Shown: one piece after another, positions 11,301-24,837 of the stretch
How positions within the stretch are numbered: position 1 is the first letter of the stretch
How the letters are laid out: each line of letters begins with the position of its first letter
Source: Salpingoeca rosetta
Lineage: Eukaryota > Opisthokonta > Choanoflagellata > Craspedida > Salpingoecidae
DNA length: 32,500 nt
Assembly: GCF_000188695.1 (NCBI RefSeq)
Contig: NW_004754926.1
Location: 419,001 to 451,500, forward strand
Reading direction: 5' to 3'
Translations under genes and position numbers: made by a program
The notes under the pieces: model-generated
The model's input: the letters and a program-made list of their open reading frames with translations, nothing else
Told to the model about the DNA's origin: nothing
The model's database searches: none

Positions 11301-12441
11301 GGCCAGGCAAGCAGCCGTACCAGCAGCGCTGTTTGGCTCTCCTGTCGCATAGTTGGTATACTGGAATGGCTGTCCAGACACCCACTGGAAGTCGCTGTCG
11401 CCCGCTTGTCTTGTGCCGCCGATCCACGCGGTTCCCGTCGCCTCAAGAATGCTTGCGATTGCGGCATTCTGTGTGGCATCTTCGATGGTGGCCAGCTCAT
11501 AAGAGAGGCTTGAGCAAACAAGCTGCGCACTCGAGAAGGAAAACTGCCCGACGAAGAGCCGTCCCTCGCAAACATCGGAGAACTCCACATAGCCATCTAA
11601 TCGTCCAGCAAACACAGCGGGAGTCGTGCGTATGTGTGTGTGTGTGTGGCGGCAAGCACCATAGTAGCCATGGCGTGAGAGCTGGTTGGTTGTGATGGTG
11701 GCACTGGAAGCAAGTATTTGATTGAAGACAAGCGCCCTCGGGGGGGGGGGAGGCTGCCTCGGCACCCATGCGAACGTCGCATGCGTGCACTTGTGTCACA
11801 GGAATGTGCGTGTGTTCAACCCCCCTCCTCCACGCATCCACGCATGCATCCACGCATCCACGCATCCACGCATCCACGCATCCGCGCCCCCTCCTCCGCA
11901 CACCTGCTTACATTCAGCAACTCACGTACCGTTTGCAGTTGTGGCCGCGGCTGCTGTGACGATCAGTGCAAGAGTAACAAGGGAATGGAAAGCACAAGAA
12001 GGTGTGTGAGCGTGCACATTGGACAGGAACAAGGGGTCGTGCATAAACTTCACAAACTTCACATGGGTATTGTGGCATCAGCACAAGCGTGTACGAACTT
12101 CCATCTAAGACCACGACCCCCGCGCCCTCACCCCTCAACAACGAGAACAGAGAACAGAGGGTGTGTTTGCATGCCGTGCAACCAGTGAGGCGCTCGATAC
12201 ATCGCATTCACAGTGAGCGCAGCTGTGTCTGCTTGCGCCAAGCAAACGACCTGTGTGTGTGTGCAGACACATGCGCAGGCGCACAACCGCGCACAGTGGT
12301 GCGTCACAACGTGCTGCGCAGTCGGTTCTCCCTCCCAGCCACCAGTGGAGGCCGCGTACCTTGCGTTGCAACATCAACGGGCGCAGCTGTGGCCACGCAG
12401 GCTGCCATCACGATGGCGGCGGTGGTCAACACCAGCAGCAT
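6546..12441 (-). CDS. Secreted mosaic C-type lectin with mucin-like linkers, apple-like modules and a six-Cys repeat
   Basis: Eleven exons join in frame on the minus strand: 12441-12360, 11953-11930, 11596-10766, 10576-9932, 9733-9321, 9146-9047, 8870-8806, 8585-8551, 8252-8052, 7913-7821 and 7386-6546 (1,109 residues). Order of parts: signal peptide (1-20, MLLVLTTAAIVMAACVATAA); C-type lectin domain 1 (36-157, with GEPNS and WFDTD); Ser/Thr linker with six MMPT7 repeats (about 165-300); lectin domain 2 (313-438, with EPNN and WND); a 90-residue segment of unknown type; a long Thr run; Cys-containing apple-like modules (about 635-725 and 735-820); and a Thr-rich region carrying two six-Cys modules. 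No membrane helix is visible at the C-terminus, so it is probably secreted. EPN with WND is the known Ca-dependent mannose-type sugar-binding signature. Exon 2 is a 24- or 21-base microexon and the least certain part. Confidence 0.85.
6609..6722 (-). other. Six-Cys module, copy 2 (lectin C-terminus)
   Basis: Residues about 1052-1089 of the lectin follow C-x7-C-x6-C-x5-C-x8-C-x6-C. Landmark words are TCYYRD, ACVLDA and FCIPHP. It is closely similar to copy 1 upstream, and I do not recognise the family. Confidence 0.8.
6856..7035 (-). repeat. Coding Thr-rich low-complexity tract between six-Cys modules
   Basis: On the minus strand this is almost only ACN codons, giving a Thr run of about 60 residues. 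ACC, ACA and ACG codons are mixed, so the amino-acid run is kept while the DNA is not a perfect repeat. It is likely O-glycosylated. Confidence 0.85.
7086..7202 (-). other. Six-Cys module, copy 1
   Basis: The pattern is C-x7-C-x7-C-x5-C-x8-C-x6-C, with landmark words TCYYRD, QCVIDA and FCIPNP. It sits between two Thr-rich tracts, as if displayed on a mucin stalk. Confidence 0.8.
8341..8402. repeat. (TG)n microsatellite
   Basis: A TG run inside the intron between lectin exons 8 and 9; on the gene's strand it reads as (CA)n near the acceptor at 8253-8254. Confidence 0.9.
9530..9705 (-). repeat. Coding Thr-rich low-complexity tract in lectin exon 5
   Basis: Read on the minus strand this is a near-continuous Thr run of about 58 residues encoded by mixed ACN codons. 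It separates lectin domain 2 from the apple-like Cys region and is probably a mucin-type stalk. Confidence 0.85.
10900..11090 (-). repeat. Six 30-base coding repeats (MMP plus seven Thr)
   Basis: A 30-base unit recurs at exact spacing (10921, 10951, 10981, 11011, 11041), with partial units at both ends. On the minus strand each unit encodes Met-Met-Pro followed by seven Thr. Only a few silent C/T differences separate the units, indicating recent tandem duplication with the frame preserved. Confidence 0.95.
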
Positions 12442-12858
12442 CACGGCTGTCGCTTCCCCTGTCGGTCGCCTCTCTGCTGTTCAACCGCCTGTAAGCCACC
12501 GGGTGCCGTTGTCATTAATGCCACAATCACCACCCTTATTTTGCTCAAAGAAAATTCACACCGCACAGAACACCACAAACTGTACACCTGCAGATTGCAG
12601 ACAAACATGCCTCGCAACACTGATGAATCGACAAGTCTTCATTGTCAGACAGAGTAAATGGGCCAGCAGGTAGGGAAAAGGTACACGGCGCTCTAGCTTG
12701 AACAAAGCATAACAGATCAAAGAGGGCAAAGGAGAAAGTGAGCATTGAGGACAACACAACACAGCACAGAACAAACCCTAGAACCAAGACCACAAACCCT
12801 AGAACCAAGACCACGACGCAGCACAAGCACAAAGCAGGGCGGAAGGCATGCGTGGTGG
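12442..12858. other. Gap between lectin start and bZIP stop
   Basis: Both flanking genes run on the minus strand, so this holds the bZIP gene's 3' untranslated region and the lectin promoter. A perfect 21-base direct duplication lies at 12771-12812. No other element was recognised. Confidence 0.6.
12771..12812. repeat. Perfect 21-base tandem duplication
   Basis: The unit acaaaccctagaaccaagac plus c occurs twice back to back (12771-12791 and 12792-12812). Confidence 0.95.
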
Positions 12859-15468
<2,610 letters not shown>

Positions 15469-15904
15469 CTGTATGTGTGCGTACGTGTATGTGTGCATAT
15501 GTGTGTGCATATGTGTGTGTATGTGTGCGTGTGTATGTGTGCGTGTGTATGTGTGCGTGAGTGCGAGTCAAAACAGGAGCCAGTGAGTTGGTGTAATCGA
15601 TTGGAAGCAGAGGGAACTCAAACATCAAACGCAGCACTCACGTCCACTGGTGATGGGGTGGTGATCTGAAGACGTGTGTCGAGCACACACCCAGACACGC
15701 TGGTGCACACCAACACACCACACGCACCCTTTGGTCGGTCGGATGACACACGGAAGGGGAAAGCGGTGACAAGAAAAGTAGGTGAAATCTTTAATAAATC
15801 GCAGTCTGCCCTGTCATCGTACAACTCATCGTGTCGTGACCGTGCCCGATACAACTGAACAAACCGCAGGAGGAGGACGAGGGCAACCAACCAACCAACC
15901 GAAC
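15469..15904. promoter_or_regulatory. Divergent gap between bZIP and drebrin-like genes
   Basis: The two start codons face away from each other across 436 bases. The left part (15469-15641) is a TG-rich intron of the bZIP leader and 15642-15665 is a probable 5' untranslated exon. That leaves roughly 240 bases as a shared promoter. A run of four ccaa units (15886-15900) lies just before the drebrin-like ATG. No specific factor site could be assigned. Confidence 0.45.
15642..15665 (-). other. Probable 24-base leader exon of the bZIP gene
   Basis: It is bounded by cttcag on its 5' side and gtgagt on its 3' side, both strong splice signals on the minus strand. Its length is a multiple of three, so it could also code for eight residues in phase with the next exon. 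No in-frame ATG was found nearby, which favours an untranslated role. Confidence 0.5.
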
Positions 15905-17100
15905 ATGGCGCCCGTGGACCTGTCAACCAACAGTGCAGACCTCGTCGCTGCGCGCGACTCTGTGTTTGCTGAGGGAGGCGACACAACTTGGTTGGTGCAC
16001 GACACGTGCCTTTGGTTCACTCTACATGCTTTGGTGGATCGAATAGCAGCGCGAAGTTGCTTGTTTTGAAAATGGGGGAGGGCGGGGTTTGTGCTGTGTT
16101 GTGTTGTGCATTTGTGTTGAGTTGTGCGTTGTGCATTGTTTGTGTTTGTGAAGAACGTGTTGGTTGTGCTTGTACGCGCACGTGTGTGTGCGCACAAGCG
16201 TGTGTATGTGTGTATGTGTGTATAAAAGGGGGGGGGGGAGGTTCGCTTGATACTCACACGGCGGCTGCATGGTGGGGGGGGGGTGTTTTTTTTTTTGTGT
16301 GTGTGTGTTTGTTTGTGTTGTTCGGTTGTAGGGTGCTGTTTGGATACGAAAAGAAGTCAGACACGCTCAAGGTCGTTGAGACAGGAGGTGCGTCTTTCCG
16401 TCGCGCCTGCTTGTTGTGTGGTTGTGCTTTTGTGCTTTTGCTTGTGTAAGTTTGCTTGTGGTCGTGTGTTTGTGCGCGCGCGTGCGCTTGTTTGTGTTTG
16501 TGCTTTGCGTTTTCATTTCGTTTTGCCCACGCGCTCCCTCATTGCCTTTGTGCCCGGACAGACGACCTTGATGATTTCTTGGAGGAGTTTGAGGGCTCCA
16601 AGATCCAATACGGCTTTGCCAAAGTCAAGGATCCAAACCAAGGCATTGACAAATATGTCCTCATCAACTGGGTGCGTAGATTGCTGCGTGTGCGTGTGTG
16701 TGTGTGTGTGTGCCTATGTGTGTGTGTGTGTGTGTGTGCCTATGTGTGTGTGTACTTGTACCTGTGTGTCTGTGTGTGTCTGTGTGTGTGTCTGTGCGTG
16801 TGAGTATTACTGTGCGTAGTGTGTCTTGCATGGCTCGAAGCCTCGTCAAGCACCCTCATTTTCTAGCGCTTCCCCGCACATGCACAACCAATACGCCAGT
16901 TTGGGGAGGGTGCGCCGGAGCTTCGCAAGGGCGCATGCGCACAGCACGTTCGTGACGTCGAGCGGTTCTTCCACGTAAGTGCATGTGCAACCAGGCGCGT
17001 TTTGTGTCGCAATTGTCATCGTTTTGTCGTCCTTTCACACCGCCGTGTGCAAGCAAGCATGCGTACAACCACTCACTCACGATCACCCACTCACCGTCGC

Positions 17101-17173
<73 letters not shown>

Positions 17174-18523
17174 GCACGCACGCACACACACACACACAGG
17201 CGCACGTAACCATCAACGCCCGCAACGAGACGGACCTGGACAAGGACGCCATCCTGAAGCTGGTGGCAAAGTCGTCCGGTGCCGCGTACAGCGTGCACAA
17301 GGAAACGCGTCGCAAGGAGTTTGCTGCAGAGCCATCAGGTGCGCCCTTGGTTGGCTCGTCAGGCATTCACGCCGCCCCCTTACACCACACGCCACCACCT
17401 GTGCAACGTGACAACATCATGCATCCATTCCATTGCCGCCTTGCTTGTTTGCTTTCTTCCTTGCCGCCTTGCTTGCTTCGTTCCTCCATTCCTTCGTTCA
17501 TTCCTTGCTTGCTTGCTTTGCTTTTCAATCGGCCTTTCCATGCGTGCTCATCCACATTCAGCAAATGTTCATCTCACACCACTCACCACCACAACACTCA
17601 CCACCACAACTCACCACTCGCCATCGTCATCATCGTGTGGTGGGTCCAGGCCCCGTGGGCACGTCGTACCAGAACGAGTTCCAGAAGCAAGGGCTTGCCT
17701 CGTCGGAGGACAGGTCTGCGTTCTGGCAGAAGCAGGAACAAGAGGACGCCGCGCGGCGGCAGGAGCAGCAGCAGCGCGAGGAGGAAGAGCAACGCGCTCG
17801 CGATGAACAGCGCCGGCAGGAGGAGGCCGAGAGAGAGGCCCGCATTGCACAGGTGAGCACCCGTGCGGGCACGGGCTGCTTAACTTGTACTTGGGCACGC
17901 CTTGTCTGTATGCTCCCTGGTGTGTGTATGCGTGCCTGCATGCATGGAGCGTACCCACACAAAAAACACACCTCATCAAGAGAGCAGCAGCACGCACAGC
18001 GCACTCCCGAGCGTGTTTGACATCTCACCGCACATCACATCACCTCGCCGTCTCCTGCCATGACACGGCTTGACAGGAGAAGGCAGCCGAACCAGAGCCA
18101 CAGCCTGAGCCACAGCCTGTCCCTGAGCCTGAGCCGGTGCCTGAGCCGGTGCCTGAACCTGTTGTGGTGGGTTGGCCCATGCATGTGTGCATGTGCATGC
18201 CTCGCCTGTCTCGTTCACCAATTGTGCTGTTCTTCCATGTGCTCACTCACCATCCTTTTCATCACCACCATGACCACCACCATGGTGACCATTGTCAGGA
18301 GCAGGCCGTTGAGCCGGAGCAAGAGCAGCAGCAGGCGGCAGAGGGCGGTGGTGGCCTTCGCGCCCGCGCCCTTTACGACTACCAGGCAGACGAGGAAGGC
18401 GAGCTGACGTTTGACCCGGGCGACATCATCACGGACATTGAGCAGATTGACGAGGGCTGGTGGCAGGGCGCGTGCAACGGCCAGTTTGGCCTCTTCCCCG
18501 CCAACTACGTCGAGCTCATCTGA
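15905..18523 (+). CDS. DBNL: Drebrin-like protein / Abp1 (ADF-H and SH3 domains)
   Basis: DBNL/Abp1 proteins bind F-actin through an ADF-homology domain and recruit dynamin and other endocytic partners through an SH3 domain. Eight exons join in frame: 15905-15990, 16332-16387, 16562-16671, 16900-16974, 17200-17338, 17650-17852, 18077-18166 and 18299-18523 (327 residues). Residues 1-134 are the ADF-H domain, with conserved words [28 protein letters not shown] and AHVTINAR. Residues 135-160 match the family's [10 protein letters not shown] and PVGTSYQ linker. Residues 165-228 are a Gln/Glu/Arg coiled coil. One whole 30-residue exon is a PEP/PQP repeat. The SH3 domain (270-327) has [14 protein letters not shown] and FPANYVELI, ending at the stop. 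It is shorter than animal DBNL (about 430 residues) because the central linker is reduced. Confidence 0.94.
17103..17170. repeat. (CA)n microsatellite
   Basis: A CA run directly before the acceptor of drebrin-like exon 5, supplying part of its pyrimidine-poor 3' end. Confidence 0.95.
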
Positions 18524-18926
18524 CACCGGCTCCTTTTGTTGTGCCGTGTGGCTAAAGTCTGTACGTTGTTGTTGCGTGCATGCGCTTGTTTGGTTCTCAA
18601 AGCTGTTGTTGTTGTGTGTGTGTGTGTGTACCACTGACGTCAAGATCACTGTTACAATTGTGTGCGTGCTGCTCCTTGCTGTTTGGTTCGTTGCATTGTC
18701 GTCTCGCAAGTGTGTCGCCATTACACCATGCCGATGCTGATGTGTTGAAAGCAATCTCACACTATGACACGCTCACAATCACACACCACAACAAACCTAG
18801 CAATATGAGTCTTCAACACACATAGATACGATGCAGCAGGTGCATCACAAAGATCACACACAGACACACACAAGCACACACAGACACACACACACAAGCA
18901 CGCACGCACGCACGCACACACAAGCA

Positions 18927-18958
<32 letters not shown>

Positions 18959-18978
18959 CACACACAAAACATGGGGGG
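18524..18978. other. Convergent intergenic gap
   Basis: It separates the stop codons of the drebrin-like gene (+) and the unrecognised gene (-). It contains 3' flanking sequence and a CA/GCAC-rich tract at about 18853-18967. No gene was recognised. Confidence 0.6.
18853..18967. repeat. CA-rich compound microsatellite
   Basis: Mixed (CA)n, (CACG)n and (AGCA) units lie just downstream of the stop codon at 18979 of the minus-strand gene. Confidence 0.9.
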
Positions 18979-19911
18979 TCAGACATCAGAGCACAGGTTT
19001 GAGGCAATGTCCAGCTCAAACAGGGCCTCTGTCAAGCCGCGCTGCGCGTGTGTGTCGTCGTTGTCCCCATTGCCCGCTCCTCGCAGTGCTGGTGTCTGCA
19101 GCAGCGTGTCAAAGTACGCGTCGATGTCGCTCGTGCCTGCAGGCACGGATATGGTGGGGAAGGAGGAGGAGTTGGAAGAAGACAAAGGGTTGCAGCAGCA
19201 TATTCAAACAAGAGGAGAGGGCTTCGTGAGCGGAAATGGCACACAAGTACACACATTCATCTGCACGTTCACACATACAAAGTGCACACACACACACAGA
19301 CGTACAAAGTGCACACACACACCTACACATACCTGGTGACTTTTGTCCTGTGTCTTCCTTGCTCTGCTTCAGTGTATCATTCTCTGAGCGCTCACCATCA
19401 TCACCATCACCATCATCACCATCATCACCATCACCATCACCGTCACCATTATCACCACCACCAGCAGTGGTGGCCTGGTGCGTCTGCTGGGCGATGAGCG
19501 AGTCAATCTGCTGCAGCCATGCGTCGTGTCCGCTCAGCACAACACCACCACGCGCGCCCACAGCACCGATACCATCACTGTCGCTGCTGCCGTGTCGACG
19601 CCGCCCTGGCCCGCACTGTTGCTGCTGTTGCTCCTGCCGCTCCTCGTCGTCGACTCTGTGGTGGCGGCGCTGGTGCTCGCGATTGTTGTCGGTTGCGGCG
19701 TGCTGCTGTGCACGGGCAACAGCCACGCCATCAAAGGCGTCGGCACCATCACCACCACCACCACCGCAGCTGCTCCCGCTGACGCTGCGCGCAAGTGGAT
19801 GGCGATGGTGGTGATGGGGATCGTGTGTTGCCGACGCGTGTGCATGACGGTTTGCGCCAGTGCGACCGCTGCCAGTGCTGGCTCTCCTGTTGTTGCGAGT
19901 GCTGATGTTGT

Positions 19912-19955
<44 letters not shown>

Positions 19956-21198
19956 TGCCTGGCATCATGGTGATTGCAGCTGCCATGACCCCCATCTTCG
20001 TCTTCGCGCACGTGCGGGAGCGGGGATGGCGATGAGCTGTTGTGTCCATCTGAGGCTTGCTCAAACAGATAGAAGCTGGACGGCCGCTGTGGAAATACGG
20101 ACGCGTCTTCCTGTGACACATATGCATCGCTCGTTTGCCACTCAATCTCATCTTTCTTCTTCTTCTGTCTGCTCACATACGCATGGGCATGTGCGTGCGT
20201 GTTTGTTGTTGTTTGTGTGTGTGTTTGTTTGTTTGTTTGTTTGTTTGTTTGTTTGTTTGTTTGTTTGTGTGAGCAAAAGTGTGCACATGCAAGAGCATTG
20301 AGGTGAACACGGCCACCTTTTTCACCAAAAGCCATCTCATACACATACGCACACGCACGCACACACACGCACACACGCACGCACGCACATGAACGAACCG
20401 CTGCTTGTGGTGCTTGGGAGGTTCGGCGAATCCCATGTCGTTCGTGGTTAAGGCGTGTGCAAGGGTCTTGATGGAGAACGAGTGTGCTCGTAATCGCGCG
20501 TCTGCGATGGCTGTTGAGTTGGTGCGAAGACGCACGCCACCGCCATCGCCGTCCATCGCCTCGTTCCTTCGATCCAATGGAGCACCAAGACTTGTGGTTT
20601 GACAGCGTGGCCGCATCTCACCAGTGTGTGGGTCACCGAAGCCCCACACTGGCGGGCTGTCGTGTGGGACATGTGCTTCTGCGGCAGCGTCATCATCGCC
20701 TCCTTCAAATCGGTGGCGGCCGTGGTTGCTTACGGATGGGCTGGTGCCGGCAGCGACAGCATCTTTCTTGCTGTTCCTGTGCTTGCTTCGCCTCCACCCC
20801 CGATTTTTCCCGCCTGTCCGTGACTTATGCGTGCTTGTGCCCGCTGGTGCATCCTCCGACGCCGTGCGCTTCCACCTAGCAAACACAACCGACAACGAGC
20901 GCCTGCGCTGCAGCGGCGCCTGCTCTTGTTGTTGTTGGTGTGGTTGGTGTGGTTGGTGTGGTTGTGATTGCTGTACGTGTGCCTGTAAGTGTTTGCTGCT
21001 GCTGCTGCTGCTGTTGTTGTTGTTGTTGTTGTGGACGCTGCTGGCCTGATGCGCCGCACTGCCGTCCCCTGCCATTGTATGGCTTCGGTGCCGTGCACCG
21101 TGCATTGCCTCGTTGTTCATGCCAACCCCATATGCCATCGCAGCAGCATCATCCCCCCTCCTTGGTTCGCCCCGTGCCCTGCTGGCGTTGGCACCCAT
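18979..21198 (-). CDS. Unrecognised disordered protein with myristoylation-type N-terminus
   Basis: Three exons join in frame: 21198-20399, 20168-19333 and 19136-18979 (597 residues). An alternative pair of splice sites (20389/20164) also keeps the frame. I chose the ATG at 21198 because it gives MGANASRARG, which fits the N-myristoylation consensus (Gly2, Ser6). An upstream in-frame extension to 21345 looks like leader sequence. The body is rich in Ser, His, Gln and basic residues, with Asn, Ser, Gln and Gly/Asp homopolymers. More ordered-looking islands are RRRSLSVVFARWKR, PPVWGFGDPHTGEM, RLRAHSFSIKTLAHAL, WLQQIDSLIAQQ and the C-terminal SDIDAYFDTLLQ and LTEALFELDIASNL. RRSLS and RAHSFS look like basophilic kinase sites. 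I do not recognise the family; it may be a membrane-tethered signalling adaptor. Confidence 0.65.
20224..20268. repeat. (GTTT)n microsatellite
   Basis: A tetranucleotide run of about eleven units in the intron between exons 1 and 2 of the unrecognised minus-strand gene. Confidence 0.95.
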
Positions 21199-21551
21199 GT
21201 CGCGTGGTGTTGGTGTGGTGGGTGTTGTTCTTGTTGTTGTTCTGTGGCACAGCACGCCACGCCTGTTGTTGAGAAATATAGGAAAATATCGCGAATTTGC
21301 GTTGCCAAGCTGAGCGCACAACAACACCACCACGCCACACAACACCCCCCACTTTCCTTTCCCTTCCTGCCAACCACAGCAGCTGCAGCGCGCAAACCAA
21401 AGCCGACACTGCTCTGATTGACCTGATCTGACCTGAGCATAAGGAAGACGACGACGGCTCGTGTGTGATCTCTGTGAAGCGTTTTGGTTTGAGCTACCCT
21501 CCCTCCCTGTTGCTGGATCGAGAGCATTAACACATCAACACAACCTGCATC
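21199..21551. promoter_or_regulatory. Divergent gap between the unrecognised gene and the CFAP77-like gene
   Basis: The start codons at 21198 (-) and 21552 (+) are separated by 353 bases that probably hold both promoters. An AT-rich block (agaaatataggaaaatatcg, 21270-21289) stands out from the GC-rich surroundings. A direct repeat acctgatctgacctga lies at 21421-21436. Neither could be tied to a known factor. Confidence 0.45.
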
Positions 21552-22388
21552 ATGTCGAGAAGTGGACGTGGGGAAGACAATCTGGACGATTTCGACGAGG
21601 ATGCAGTGCGCATCGGCGTCGTTCGCGAAACCATGCTCACCAACCCACTGCTTGTCAAGGTGCTGTCAACACACGCAATCATGCACACGCTCACATACAC
21701 GCACACACGCACACACGCACACACACGCACACACACACGCTCACCCTGTCTCACATGCACAAACACACACGCGAGAGCACAACCTCAATCACAAGACCCA
21801 GATCCGAGAGACGCGCGCGTGTGTCTGTTGCACAATCAGTGATCTCAGAACGTGATCTCACATCCCCTGGTTGGTGTATGTGTGTGTGTGTGTGTGATGG
21901 CTTTGGTCTTTGCTATTGCTTTCTCCCTGATGTGCTGGATGGAGCAGGCGCCCCTGGGCAAGCCCAAGATGACTACGCGCAACCCCAACGAAGTGTACGG
22001 CGTCAAGTCAAAGAAGGTTCGATTGCGTTGTGGAAGTGGTGTGCACAACATGGGCAACGTGTGAATCTCAGCATCAGAGAGCAGTGAGGGTGCAGTGGTT
22101 GAACGCTTTTGGCACGCTATCGACGTAATTACGAGTGAAGGGGACCTTGCCATGCAATGCGTGCCGTGCCGCAACGTGACCCTGCTCAACAAGCGAGCAC
22201 GCACATTTGCTCACTCATTTCTGGGCCGGTTTGTCATCATACGTACATCCTTGGGCTGCGCTTGTGGATATTGCAGGAGGACGGTGGCACAGCAGCCATC
22301 TTTCACGAGCGCCTGAGCACTCCTCTGGAGAGCGAGGCAGCACGACGCGCCAAGGAGCGCAACCCGCTCCTCTTCAAGGTGAGGTCAT

Positions 22389-22453
<65 letters not shown>

Positions 22454-23434
22454 TGGGGGGGGGGGGGTATTTGTGATCGCGTGTGTATTTGTGATAGCAT
22501 GTGCTTGAATGTAGTCATATGTGTGAGTTTTATTGGGCCATACACCAGTAGCAAGTCTCACGCTCTTGTCTGTCTCCCTCACCTCCCATGTGCGTGTGCA
22601 GTCGGACGTTGGTAAGGCGCGCAAGCCGCTGTCTGAGGGTGTGGAGGATATGGTGCACGGCAGCAAGACCGTCAAGGACGCCGGCGTCTCCGAAAGTATG
22701 TTGTTGGTTGGTGGGGCGATGCAGTGTGCATGTGCATTTGTGAATGGGAGTTTGGAGGGGGGGGGGGTTGTGGTGCTGGGGAAGTGCGTTGTGTGAGCTT
22801 TGGTTTGAGTGATGTAACTAGGGCTCATGACTATGCTTTGTCAACTTGCCTTCTTGCAGCCATTTCAAAGTGGTGGGAGTCCGACAAGAAGTCGCAACGC
22901 AGGCGCGAGGTGCTGCACATTTGACTCTGTGTGTGTGTGTGTGTGGGGGGGGGGGCTGCCGCAATCGAAGCAGTGCGGCCTCTTCCGGCTTTCAAATGCA
23001 AAACAAACAAACTCACAACACACACACACACTTGTGCACGTGCAACAGCCTGAAGTCGGCCGGGCCAAGCCGCCCCTGTCTGCCAGCACCGCTGATAAAG
23101 TGCACGGTCTCAAGCACAAGCACGAGGTGGGCTGTGCACACACTGTCGTGGTTGTGGTGGTGATGCTGCTTCGTGTCGTGGCTGCCTGCGGTGTGGATTG
23201 ATGTAATTTGCAGCCTCGTCATGTGTTTGAATGGCACATGCACTTAAAGCGCACTCATGCGTGTGTATGCGAATGCTTCTGTCACCAGGATGGGGGTGCA
23301 GGGCAGGTGCTGTCGTCGTGGGTGGCCACAGACTCTCCCCGCCGCCAGACAACAAACCCGCTCCTCATCAAGGTGCAGCAGCACAGCAACTGTTTTCCCC
23401 GTGGGCGCGCGCGCGTGTGTGTATGTGTGTCTGT

Positions 23435-23484
<50 letters not shown>

Positions 23485-23884
23485 CATGAAGGCGTTTCCC
23501 GTCTAGTCAGCTCGCCGTCGCCTGCTTTTGTTCCGCGTTCTCGTGGCCTCATCCAACCAACCAACCAACCAACCCCCACACATACACAAAACCACTCGCG
23601 TGTGCGTCGGCGTATTGCATCAGGCGGACGTTGGCGCTGCGAAACACACGCTGGACGCCGGCATCAAGGAGCGCGTGCACGGGAAGAAGAGCACAGACCC
23701 GAAGATCGAGGGCGGCGTCGTTGGTGGTGAGTCACCACACACATTTACAAAGTGCATGCACACACACACCGAGAACACACACACACACACACGCCGAGAA
23801 CACGTGCCCGAATAACTCGTGTGGCCATGGTCGAGTGCACACATGTGCACATTCAAAGGTGTATAGTTGACATGCCCGTCCTGC

Positions 23885-23946
<62 letters not shown>

Positions 23947-24085
23947 ACAGCGATGAGCAACTGGAACCGGCCGGACACGCACGACGCCAACGCGCGCTTC
24001 AACCAGTCGTCAAAGCTCTATCGCGTACGACCTCTCACGCCATGCATCAATCGCTTCCACTGTTGTATTTGTGCCTGTGTGCACC

Positions 24086-24117
<32 letters not shown>

Positions 24118-24660
24118 TGTGTGTGTTTCTTTTCATTCGTTGTTCAACCTATGTTGCCGAAACTGCCAACCTCCTCCCACCACCAGCTCTTCAACCCACC
24201 TCATCTATCCCTCACCCCGCGCTCCCTTACCACCCCACCCTCCATACCATCCCCCGCTGCCACGCTGCCACGCTGCAGGCCGAGCTCGGCCGTGCGCGAC
24301 CGCCGGTGTCATCACGTGCGGATACCGTTGTCCACGGAAAGACAAATCCCCGCGACGTGCCCGGCGCAAAGGATGGTGCGATGACAACAAGTGCTCATGG
24401 TCGCTCGTGCTCACCTGCTTGGTGGAGTGTGTCTTGCATCTTTTTGCACCTCAGTAATTGCATTCCTTCTTCTCACCACGCACCACGCACCACCACCACC
24501 ACCACCATCACCATTACCATCACCATAACTGCAGCACTGTCGAACTGGAACCCGAACACGCCGTCACACCCGCGCCGCCACCAGGCGGAGGTGCCCAAGG
24601 ACGTCGCGTTTGGGAAGCCCTCACAGTACGTCCGCACCCTGCCTTGACCTCACGCAAGAA

Positions 24661-24723
<63 letters not shown>

Positions 24724-24730
24724 GAAGAAG

Positions 24731-24792
<62 letters not shown>

Positions 24793-24794
24793 CT

Positions 24795-24837
<43 letters not shown>

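Noticed and set aside
12771..12812. Telomere-like CCCTAG sequence
   Set aside because: Only two copies of a 21-base unit, not a short telomeric repeat array.
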